This document shows, piece after piece, positions 1 to 6,718 of a DNA stretch of 28,842 nucleotides (positions are counted from its first letter, which is position 1; every line of letters begins with the position of its first letter). The notes beneath the pieces were generated by a model that worked only from the letters and a program-made list of their open reading frames with translations, had not been told where the DNA came from and ran no database searches. The translations under genes were made by a program, and so were the position numbers. Source of the DNA: Dorea sp. CAG:317 (GTDB taxonomy: Bacteria; Bacillota; Clostridia; Lachnospirales; Lachnospiraceae); assembly GCA_000433535.1 (NCBI GenBank), contig FR892669.1, positions 1 through 28,842 on the forward strand, written 5' to 3'.

Positions 1-77
1 AAAATTACTTATATGTAGAAACATACAGTTCCAATTATACCGTTTTTAATCGGCGGGCACAAGTGAAAGCTAGATCG

Positions 78-124
78 TTTTTGATAAACTTTTTGATAAC
101 CACTTTTTGATAACTTCTTGATAA
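78..124. repeat. Four-copy direct repeat TTTTTGATAA upstream of ilvN
   Basis: Four near-identical 10-bp units lie at 78-87, 90-99, 104-113 and 115-124. The first three read TTTTTGATAA and the last TTCTTGATAA. The spacing is 11 to 14 bp, roughly one helical turn per unit. The array ends 55 bp before the -35 box of the ilvN promoter. It could be a multi-site regulator-binding region or simply AT-rich drift. No regulator is identified. Confidence 0.5.
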
Positions 125-178
125 ATGGATAGAATTTTGATTTGTAAAAATGTTTCACAAAAATCAGAGAGAATACTC

Positions 179-207
179 TTGACAAATGGCGGGGATATTG
201 TTATTAT
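179..207 (+). promoter_or_regulatory. Sigma-A promoter of ilvN-ilvC
   Basis: A perfect -35 TTGACA at 179-184 is followed by a 17-bp spacer and a -10 TATTAT at 202-207. Transcription would start near 214, leaving a leader of about 48 nt before the ilvN ATG. That is too short for a T-box riboswitch, and none is visible. Confidence 0.85.
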
Positions 208-211
208 TTAC

Positions 212-233
212 AAAACAGAACGCACTCTGTTTT
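212..233 (+). other. Small hairpin at the 5' end of the ilvN transcript
   Basis: AAAACAGA at 212-219 pairs with TCTGTTTT at 226-233 around a 6-nt loop. It lies at or just after the predicted transcription start and ends in a short T-run. It could be a 5' stabilising stem or a weak attenuator. The stem is AT-rich, so this call is tentative. Confidence 0.35.
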
Positions 234-261
234 TGGTAATCGAGAGGGGAAGAGGTGTGAT

Positions 262-783
262 ATGCAGAGAGTTTATTCATTGATCGTAGATAATAATCCC
301 GGTGTATTGAGCCGGATATCAGGATTGTTCAGCAGACGCGGGTACAGCATTGACAGCATTACTGCCGGGCTGACAGCAGATCCGAGATTTACGAGAATTA
401 CAATTGTGGCAAGTGGAGACGAGCTGATTCTGTCACAGATTGAAAAGCAGGTTCGAAAGCTTGAAGATATCGTAGAGATTAAAGTATTAGATCCATCAGA
501 ATCTGTATACAGAGAACTCATCATGGTGAAGATTCGTGCCAATGCGTCAGAGAGAGCGGAGATCATCTCCGTTGCAGATATTTTCCGCGCCAAGATTGTA
601 GACGTAGAAAAAGAATCTTTGATGGTGGAGCTTACAGGAACACAGTCAAAACTGGACGGTTTTCTCAATCTGTTGGATGGATATGAGATTCTGGAACTTG
701 CAAGAACGGGTATTACCGGTCTTAAGAGAGGAATCAAAGACGTAACATATATTGATGAGAGTGGAAACATCAGTGACAATTAA
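262..783 (+). CDS. ilvN: Acetolactate synthase small (regulatory) subunit
   Basis: IlvN is the regulatory subunit of acetohydroxyacid synthase, the first common step of valine, leucine and isoleucine synthesis. It activates the catalytic subunit IlvB and confers feedback inhibition by valine. The 173-aa product has the usual length. It opens with an ACT domain (about residues 4-78: YSLIVDNNPGVLSRISGLFSRRGYSI), followed by the C-terminal small-subunit domain (about 84-158) ending near EILELARTGITGLKRG. The ATG at 262 follows a purine-rich AGGGGAAGAGG stretch. The gene has its own strong promoter and is followed 84 nt later by ilvC. The catalytic ilvB is not in the window, at least not on the downstream side. 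Identity is confident from the ACT domain and context. Confidence 0.95.
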   Translation: MQRVYSLIVDNNPGVLSRISGLFSRRGYSIDSITAGLTADPRFTRITIVASGDELILSQIEKQVRKLEDIVEIKVLDPSESVYRELIMVKIRANASERAEIISVADIFRAKIVDVEKESLMVELTGTQSKLDGFLNLLDGYEILELARTGITGLKRGIKDVTYIDESGNISDN

Positions 784-867
784 ACTATGATTTTAAATAA
801 GACCGGTTATTTGCCAGCCTTGTTTAATAAATAGAATAAGAATTTATTATTTTAGGAGGAATGCAAA

Positions 868-1887
868 ATGGCAGCAAGAATTTTTTATCAGGAAGATTGT
901 AATTTATCTGTATTAGAGGGACAGAAAATTGCGATTATCGGTTACGGAAGTCAGGGACATGCGCACGCCCTTAACTTAAAAGAATCTGGTTGTGATGTTA
1001 TCGTAGGACTTTATGAGGGAAGTAAATCATGGGCAAAGGCTGAAGCACAGGGATTAGAAGTGTTCACAGCAGCAGAGGCAGCAAAACAGGCAGACATCAT
1101 TATGATTCTGATCAATGATGAGCTTCAGGCAGATATGTATAAGAAAGACATCGAGCCAAACCTTGAGGAAGGCAACATGCTTATGTTCGCACATGGATTT
1201 AACATTCATTTTGGATGTATCAAACCGCCGAAAAATGTAGACGTTACAATGATCGCGCCAAAGGCTCCGGGTCATACAGTAAGAAGCGAGTATCAGGCAG
1301 GAAAAGGAACTCCTTGCTTAGTAGCAGTAGAGCAGGATTATACCGGAAAAGCATGGGATCGTGCACTTGCTTACGGTCTTGCAATCGGTGGAGCAAGAGC
1401 AGGTCTTCTTGAGACTACATACAGAACAGAGACAGAGACAGACCTCTTTGGTGAGCAGGCAGTGCTTTGCGGTGGTGTATGTGCACTTATGCAGGCTGGT
1501 TTCGAAACACTTTGTGAGGCAGGATATGATCCAAGAAATGCTTACTTCGAATGTATCCATGAAATGAAACTGATCGTTGATCTTATTTACCAGAGCGGCT
1601 TTGCAGGAATGAGATATTCTATTTCTAACACAGCAGAGTATGGCGATTACATTACAGGACCAAAGATCATTACAGAAGATACAAAGAAAGCAATGAAACA
1701 GATCTTATCCGATATTCAGGACGGTACATTTGCAAAAGACTTCCTTGTTGATATGTCTAATGCAGGACGTCAGGTACACTTCAAAGCAATGAGAAAACTT
1801 GCGGCTGAACATCCATCAGAGAAAGTAGGAGAAGAAATCAGAAAACTCTACAGCTGGAACGGCGAAGATAAACTGATCAATAACTAA
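868..1887 (+). CDS. ilvC: Ketol-acid reductoisomerase (class I)
   Basis: This enzyme converts acetolactate or acetohydroxybutyrate to the dihydroxy acids in branched-chain amino acid synthesis, using Mg2+ and NAD(P)H. The 339-aa length is typical of the short class I enzyme. The Rossmann motif GYGSQGHAHALNL is at residues 25-37. The all-alpha catalytic domain carries the metal-binding stretch ETETDLFGEQ and the segment ECIHEMKLIVDLIYQSG. The cofactor loop after the second beta strand reads GLYEGSKSW (47-55). It keeps the two phosphate-contact serines but has Tyr49 where an Arg is common. An AGGAGG site precedes the ATG. The gene is co-transcribed with ilvN and followed by a hairpin and terminator. 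Confidence 0.97.
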   Translation: MAARIFYQEDCNLSVLEGQKIAIIGYGSQGHAHALNLKESGCDVIVGLYEGSKSWAKAEAQGLEVFTAAEAAKQADIIMILINDELQADMYKKDIEPNLEEGNMLMFAHGFNIHFGCIKPPKNVDVTMIAPKAPGHTVRSEYQAGKGTPCLVAVEQDYTGKAWDRALAYGLAIGGARAGLLETTYRTETETDLFGEQAVLCGGVCALMQAGFETLCEAGYDPRNAYFECIHEMKLIVDLIYQSGFAGMRYSISNTAEYGDYITGPKIITEDTKKAMKQILSDIQDGTFAKDFLVDMSNAGRQVHFKAMRKLAAEHPSEKVGEEIRKLYSWNGEDKLINN

Positions 1888-1907
1888 AAAAGGACAGGTC
1901 AAAATGC

Positions 1908-1950
1908 AATTTGGGACGTAGCTTTTTGTAAAAATGCTACGTCCCAAATT
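1908..1950 (+). other. Perfect 15-bp hairpin after ilvC
   Basis: AATTTGGGACGTAGC at 1908-1922 is an exact inverted match to 1936-1950, separated by a 13-nt loop. It begins 20 nt after the ilvC stop. No U-run follows, so it is not a canonical intrinsic terminator. It may protect the mRNA 3' end or act with the terminator just downstream. Confidence 0.7.
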
Positions 1951-1962
1951 AATAAATCAATC

Positions 1963-1998
1963 AAAAAAACAGCCACATGACGGTATGGCTGTTTTTTT
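1963..1998. terminator. Bidirectional terminator between ilvC and rpsT
   Basis: ACAGCCA (1969-1975) pairs with TGGCTGT (1986-1992) around a 10-nt loop. It is flanked by a 7-A run on the left and a 7-T run on the right, so it terminates in both directions. It serves ilvC from the left and rpsT, whose stop lies 15 nt away, from the right. Confidence 0.88.
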
Positions 1999-2012
1999 AT
2001 GTTCGTTTATAA

Positions 2013-2285
2013 TTAAGCAATTCCGTTTACAGCTTTTGCGAGACGGGAAATCTTTCTGGAACATGTGTTTTTGTGATATACACCTTTGCTTCCAGCTTTG
2101 TTGATTTCTACAGTAGCCTCTTTTAATGCTGCTTTAGCAGCCTCTGCATCTTTGTTAGCAACAGCTGTCTCAACTTTTTTTACATAAGTTTTTACTTTAG
2201 ATTTGATAGCTTTGTTTCTAGCTGCTTTTGTTTCGTTTACTAAGATTCTCTTCTTAGCTGATTTGATGTTAGCCAATTTGTCCAC
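2013..2285 (-). CDS. rpsT: 30S ribosomal protein S20
   Basis: S20 is a primary 16S rRNA-binding protein of the small subunit. The 90-aa product is lysine- and alanine-rich and shows the family pattern: NIKSAKKRILVNETKAARNKAIKSKVKTYVK near the N-terminus and KGVYHKNTCSRKISRLAKAVN near the C-terminus. Most of it is predicted helical, as in the three-helix S20 fold. The minus-strand ATG is preceded by a strong GGAGGTGGACAA ribosome site. The gene is monocistronic, convergent with ilvC, and divergent from gpr, the usual rpsT-gpr arrangement in Clostridia. Its own promoter and leader hairpin lie upstream. Confidence 0.97.
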   Translation of the reverse strand: MDKLANIKSAKKRILVNETKAARNKAIKSKVKTYVKKVETAVANKDAEAAKAALKEATVEINKAGSKGVYHKNTCSRKISRLAKAVNGIA

Positions 2286-2320
2286 CTCCGATTTAAATAT
2301 TTCGACTTTCTCGATTCCAG

Positions 2321-2353
2321 TTCGTTAGAGCCGGACACGGACGTTCTAACGAA
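2321..2353 (-). other. rpsT leader hairpin
   Basis: TTCGTTAGA (2321-2329) and TCTAACGAA (2345-2353) form a perfect 9-bp stem in the rpsT 5' leader, with a GC-rich 15-nt top that can fold further (CCG with CGG). It starts about 5-10 nt after the predicted transcript start. It could be a site for S20 autoregulation or a stabilising stem. No S20-binding consensus was tested. Confidence 0.55.
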
Positions 2354-2365
2354 ACATACGAATCT

Positions 2366-2394
2366 ATTTTAGACCGCAAAAATGTTTCTGTCAA
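2366..2394 (-). promoter_or_regulatory. Sigma-A promoter of rpsT
   Basis: Read on the minus strand, TTGACA (2394-2389), a 17-bp spacer and TAAAAT (2371-2366) form a near-consensus promoter. The predicted leader is about 75 nt and contains the hairpin at 2321-2353. Confidence 0.85.
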
Positions 2395-2465
2395 TACATA
2401 TTTCTCAAAATAATGCAAAAACTGGAGAATATATAAGGATATGATGAAAAATCGGAGGTTAGAAG

Positions 2466-3455
2466 ATGCTTGAAAAGTATAATGTGCGGACAGATCTGGC
2501 ATTGGAGCAGAAGGAACGCTTTGATTCGGATCATGTAGAGGTACAGGGTGTTGTGTTGGAAGAGGAGTATGATGAGGAGTCAGAAATATGTGTCACGACC
2601 GTAAAAATTGAGACGGAAAACGGAGCCAGAACAATGAAGCGTCCGGTCGGAACGTATATCACTGTTGAAGCGCCGGAAATGGCTGTTCCGGATGAAGATT
2701 ATCATCGAGAAATCTCGGAAAAATTGAAATCTCTTCTCACACGCTTTGTTCAGGTGGATAAAGAAGATTATTCTGTTCTCGTAGTCGGACTTGGAAACCG
2801 GCAGGTGACACCGGATGCTTTGGGTCCTTTTGTGGCAGATCATTTAAACATTACCCGTCACGTTGTGAAAGAATATGGAAAATATGCGATGGGTGAAGAA
2901 GCGATTCATTTGGTCAGCGCGATCGTACCTGGAGTTATGGGTCAGACGGGAATGGAGACGGTGGAAATCATCCGCGGTGTAGTGCAAGAGACGAAGCCGG
3001 ATCTCATCATTGCAGTAGATGCATTGGCGGCAAGAAGTTCCAGACGCTTAAACAGAACGATCCAGATTGCGGATACAGGGATTCATCCGGGTTCGGGAGT
3101 TGGTAATCACAGAAATGGGATTACGGAAGAAACAGTAGGTGTTCCGGTGATCGCCATTGGTGTTCCGACCGTGGTAGATGCAGCTACGATTGTCAATGAT
3201 ACGATGGAAAATCTCATTGCAGCGCTGGAATCGTCGGAGACATTAAAAGGAGTAGGAGTTGTTTTGCAGGGATATAATGCTGCCGAGAAATATGAATTGG
3301 TCAAAGAGCTGATCTCACCTCATTTGAATGGGCTATATGTGACACCGAAAGATATTGATGAAACTGTCAAAAGAATAAGTTATACAATATCGGAGGCGCT
3401 GAACTTACTATTTACACAGGGACATGCACATAATGAGGAATCTTTCATCATATAG
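2466..3455 (+). CDS. gpr: Germination protease GPR (spore endopeptidase)
   Basis: GPR degrades the small acid-soluble spore proteins during germination, freeing DNA and supplying amino acids. It is an atypical acid protease (family A25) made as a zymogen in the forespore. The 329-aa product begins with YNVRTDLALEQKERF, the conserved region around the zymogen processing site. The core motifs are VLVVGLGNRQVTPDALGP (about residue 101), AVDALAARSSRRLNRTIQ (about 184), and GIHPGSGVGNHR with VIAIGVPTVVDAATIV after it. The propeptide is very short, with only four residues before NVRTDLA. An ATCGGAGG site precedes the ATG. No convincing sigma-G promoter could be seen upstream. spoIIP follows, the standard sporulation pairing. 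Confidence 0.96.
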   Translation: MLEKYNVRTDLALEQKERFDSDHVEVQGVVLEEEYDEESEICVTTVKIETENGARTMKRPVGTYITVEAPEMAVPDEDYHREISEKLKSLLTRFVQVDKEDYSVLVVGLGNRQVTPDALGPFVADHLNITRHVVKEYGKYAMGEEAIHLVSAIVPGVMGQTGMETVEIIRGVVQETKPDLIIAVDALAARSSRRLNRTIQIADTGIHPGSGVGNHRNGITEETVGVPVIAIGVPTVVDAATIVNDTMENLIAALESSETLKGVGVVLQGYNAAEKYELVKELISPHLNGLYVTPKDIDETVKRISYTISEALNLLFTQGHAHNEESFII

Positions 3456-3513
3456 TATAGACGTAAGTCTGCTCGAAGAGCCGGGCTTAGACAGATAAGG
3501 TGGAGATGATAGA

Positions 3514-4704
3514 TTGAGACAGAAAAAAAGAATCAGCCAGATATTGATGATTGCTGTTTTGTGCGTTTTTATTGTGTATATTGGGCTCTATATGAATAAA
3601 AAGAAAGATTGGATCACGCAGGAAAGCCGCATGGAATTAAGCAGTTTTTTATTAAGGCAGGCGGAAATGACTTATCTTCCGGTCTTTTCAAAAGTATCTT
3701 CCGGTGACAGGGGATGTTCCCCCGGTCACTGGCTTGCGAGAAATGCCATGGAACTGATACCGCTTGGAATGTATGTGGAAGAAACATCTCCGGCTGCGAC
3801 AGATGTGGAAGATAAGGAAACGTATGAAATGATTCTTGCAAAACAGGCGGCAGATGAAAATGCGGTAGATGCAGACGGGAAACTAATCGGAGAAGAGGAA
3901 AGCAAAGAAGTGCTGGAAGCTTCAGCGGGACAATCGGAGATTGTCATGGAAGAGTTAAAGGACCCGGAGTATCTGATCAGTCATTTTTATACCATTGACA
4001 GCAGCACGTCATTAAAGGAAGGACAGTTAAATGCAGAAAAGCTTCTTGGAAAAGATATGAAGCTTGATAAAGAAAAGGAAGGACCGAAGGTGCTCATTTA
4101 TCATACACACTCGCAGGAGGCATTTCAGGACTCCAGATCCGGGGAGGTCAGTGACACGATTATGGGCATGGGAGCATATTTAACAAAAATCCTTAATGAT
4201 ACATATGGAATCCCCACGCTGCATCACGAGGGAGTCTATGATCTCATTGACGGAAATATGGACAGAAGTAAGGCTTATCAGTTAGCGGAACCGCAGGTTC
4301 AGAAGATATTAAAAGAGAATCCCAGCATAGAAGTTGTCATTGATCTTCACAGAGACGGAGTGGGAGAATCTACGCATCTGGTTACAGATATTGGCGGAAA
4401 ACAGACGGCGCAGATCATGTTTTTTAATGGCTTAAGCCGATCTAAGGCAAATGGCGATATTGGATATTTGAGTAATCCCTACATAGAAGACAACTTGGCG
4501 TTTTCCCTGCAGATGCAGTTGGCGGCAGCGAAGATGTATCCGGGCTTTACGCGGAGAATTTATCTTAAGAGTTATCGCTATAACATGCATTTGAAACCAA
4601 AGAGCCTGCTGATCGAAGCGGGCGCTCAGACGAATACAGTGGAAGAAATGAAAAATGCGATGGTGGTGTTGGCGAAAACACTAGATAGTGTGCTGGATCC
4701 GTAA
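3514..4704 (+). CDS. spoIIP: Stage II sporulation protein P (SpoIIP)
   Basis: SpoIIP is the amidase and endopeptidase of the SpoIID-SpoIIM-SpoIIP complex, which thins septal peptidoglycan so the mother cell can engulf the forespore. The 396-aa product has one N-terminal membrane anchor (about residues 9-27), a variable acidic linker rich in Glu and Ala (about 85-150), and a C-terminal catalytic domain. Likely zinc-ligand segments are VLIYHTHSQEAF (about residue 193), EVVIDLHRDGVG (about 274) and LLIEAGAQTNT near the end. A TTG start is used: it lies a few bases after GGTGGAGATGATAG and places the membrane segment at the N-terminus. It follows gpr by 58 nt, probably in the same sporulation unit. 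Confidence 0.95.
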   Translation: MRQKKRISQILMIAVLCVFIVYIGLYMNKKKDWITQESRMELSSFLLRQAEMTYLPVFSKVSSGDRGCSPGHWLARNAMELIPLGMYVEETSPAATDVEDKETYEMILAKQAADENAVDADGKLIGEEESKEVLEASAGQSEIVMEELKDPEYLISHFYTIDSSTSLKEGQLNAEKLLGKDMKLDKEKEGPKVLIYHTHSQEAFQDSRSGEVSDTIMGMGAYLTKILNDTYGIPTLHHEGVYDLIDGNMDRSKAYQLAEPQVQKILKENPSIEVVIDLHRDGVGESTHLVTDIGGKQTAQIMFFNGLSRSKANGDIGYLSNPYIEDNLAFSLQMQLAAAKMYPGFTRRIYLKSYRYNMHLKPKSLLIEAGAQTNTVEEMKNAMVVLAKTLDSVLDP

Positions 4705-4780
4705 AATATGTTTGATTCGGTCTAGATTTCGTGCTAAGATAAATGCAGTATGGAAAAGTATGCGAAAGGATATCTGTGTA

Positions 4781-6703
4781 ATGGCAAAGAAAAATACATA
4801 TGATGCAGAAAGTATTTCAGTATTAGAAGGATTAGAGGCGGTCAGAAAAAGACCGGGAATGTATATAGGAAGCGTGTCTACCAAGGGCTTGAATCATTTG
4901 ATCTATGAGATCGTTGACAATGCAGTGGATGAACATCTTGCAGGCTATTGCAGCGAAGTCAGAGTGACACTTGAAAAAGACGGTTCGGCTACGGTTGCCG
5001 ATAACGGACGTGGAGTTCCGGTTGGAATGCATGCCAAGGGAGTTCCGGCAGCCCGTCTTGTATATACGACACTTCATGCCGGAGGAAAATTCGATGATTC
5101 TGCCTATAAGACAAGCGGAGGTCTTCACGGAGTGGGTTCTTCTGTTGTAAATGCACTGTCCGTTTATATGGATGTGGAGATCAGCCGGGAAGGATATATA
5201 CATCACGACCGCTATGAGAAGGGGCTTCCGGTTGTAGAATTGGAAGACGGACTGCTTCCAAAGATCGGGAAGACGAAGAAGACAGGAACAAAAGTAAACT
5301 TCCTTCCTGATGATACGATTTTTGAAAAGACAAAATTTAAAGCAGACGATGTAAAGAGCCGAATGCATGAGACCGCATATTTGAACCCGTCGCTTACGAT
5401 TATCTTTGAAGATCTGCGCGGGGCAGAGAAAGAAAAGATCGTGTATCACGAGCCGGATGGGATTCTTGGCTTTATCAAAGATTTGAATTCGAAAAAAGAA
5501 GCCATTCATGAGCCGGTATATTTCAAAGGGGAGTCAGACGGTATCGAGGTTGAAGCAGCCTTTCAGTATGTGAATGAATTCCACGAAAATATTCTCGGAT
5601 TCTGTAACAATATTTATAACAGTGAGGGCGGAACTCATTTGACCGGATTTAAGACCACCTTTACAACTGTGATCAACCAGTATGCCAGAGAGCTTGGTAT
5701 TCTGAAGGAAAAAGATTCGAATTTTACCGGGGCTGATGTGAGAAATGGGATGACTGCAATTATTTCCATCAAGCATCCGGACCCAAGATTTGAAGGGCAG
5801 ACGAAGACAAAGCTGGACAACCCGGATGCTTCGAAAGCAACCAGTAAGGTGACCGGTGAAGAGATTGTGCGGTATTTTGACCGGAATCTTGAAAATCTTA
5901 AGAAAGTGATCGGGTGTGCGGAAAAATCAGCGAAGATTCGAAAGACAGAGGAGAAAGCGAAAACAAATCTGTTGACAAAGCAGAAATATTCTTTCGACAG
6001 CAACGGAAAGCTTGCCAACTGCGAGAGCAGAGATGCTTCCAAGTGCGAGATTTTTATCGTGGAGGGAGATTCTGCGGGAGGCTCTGCCAAAACCGCGCGC
6101 GACCGTATGTATCAGGCGATTCTTCCGATTCGCGGTAAGATATTGAATGTGGAGAAAGCAAGCATTGACAAAGTGCTGGCAAATGCGGAGATCAAGACAA
6201 TGATCAACGCGTTTGGATGCGGTTTTTCAGAAGGATACGGAAATGATTTTGATATCAGTAAACTCCGCTATGACAAGATTATTATTATGGCGGATGCGGA
6301 TGTGGACGGCGCGCATATTTCTACGCTCCTTTTGACACTGTTCTATCGTTTTATGAGAGAGCTGATCGACGAGGGGCACATCTACATTGCCATGCCGCCT
6401 CTTTATAAAGCGATGCCGAAAAAAGGAGAAGAGGAGTATCTCTATGATGACAAAGCATTGGAGAGATACCGGAAGACTCACGACGGTCCATTTACATTGC
6501 AGAGATATAAAGGTCTTGGTGAGATGGATGCAGAGCAGTTGTGGGAGACAACTCTGAATCCGGAGACGAGGATTTTGAAACGTGTAGAAATCGAAGATGC
6601 GAGAATGGCATCAGACGTAACGGAAATGTTGATGGGTACAGAAGTGCCGCCGAGAAGAGCATTTATCTATGAAAACGCTGCGGAAGCAGAGTTGGATGTA
6701 TAA
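4781..6703 (+). CDS. parE: Type IIA topoisomerase subunit B, probably topoisomerase IV ParE
   Basis: This is the ATPase subunit of a gyrase or topoisomerase IV heterotetramer. The 640-aa product has a GHKL ATPase domain with EIVDNAVDEH (about residue 43), DNGRGVPVG and GGLHGVGSSVVNALS. A transducer domain follows, then a TOPRIM domain with IVEGDSAGGSA (about 426), PIRGKILNVEKA and the metal-binding MADADVDGAH, and the C-terminal motif RYKGLGEMD. The reading frame is open back to an ATG at 4688, but that extension overlaps spoIIP. ATG 4781 (MAKKNTYDAESI) has AAAGGA 10 nt upstream and gives the family N-terminus. The partner A subunit starts 15 nt downstream. GyrB and ParE are hard to separate by eye. 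The ParE call rests on the partner lacking a GyrA box and on the absence of dnaA, dnaN or recF nearby. Confidence 0.85.
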   Translation: MAKKNTYDAESISVLEGLEAVRKRPGMYIGSVSTKGLNHLIYEIVDNAVDEHLAGYCSEVRVTLEKDGSATVADNGRGVPVGMHAKGVPAARLVYTTLHAGGKFDDSAYKTSGGLHGVGSSVVNALSVYMDVEISREGYIHHDRYEKGLPVVELEDGLLPKIGKTKKTGTKVNFLPDDTIFEKTKFKADDVKSRMHETAYLNPSLTIIFEDLRGAEKEKIVYHEPDGILGFIKDLNSKKEAIHEPVYFKGESDGIEVEAAFQYVNEFHENILGFCNNIYNSEGGTHLTGFKTTFTTVINQYARELGILKEKDSNFTGADVRNGMTAIISIKHPDPRFEGQTKTKLDNPDASKATSKVTGEEIVRYFDRNLENLKKVIGCAEKSAKIRKTEEKAKTNLLTKQKYSFDSNGKLANCESRDASKCEIFIVEGDSAGGSAKTARDRMYQAILPIRGKILNVEKASIDKVLANAEIKTMINAFGCGFSEGYGNDFDISKLRYDKIIIMADADVDGAHISTLLLTLFYRFMRELIDEGHIYIAMPPLYKAMPKKGEEEYLYDDKALERYRKTHDGPFTLQRYKGLGEMDAEQLWETTLNPETRILKRVEIEDARMASDVTEMLMGTEVPPRRAFIYENAAEAELDV

Positions 6704-6718
6704 AAGGGAGACAAAGAC

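Noticed and set aside
208..261. T-box riboswitch or leader peptide controlling ilvN
   Set aside because: The predicted leader is only about 48 nt, without the T-box sequence, specifier stem or a run of Ile, Leu or Val codons.
2401..2465. Sigma-G promoter for gpr
   Set aside because: No -35 and -10 pair matching the forespore consensus at proper spacing could be found by eye, although one is expected biologically.
4688..4780. Upstream in-frame extension of the topoisomerase B subunit from ATG 4688
   Set aside because: It overlaps the end of spoIIP, has no ribosome site and adds 31 residues unlike the family N-terminus. ATG 4781 has a proper site and the expected MAKKNTYDAESI start.
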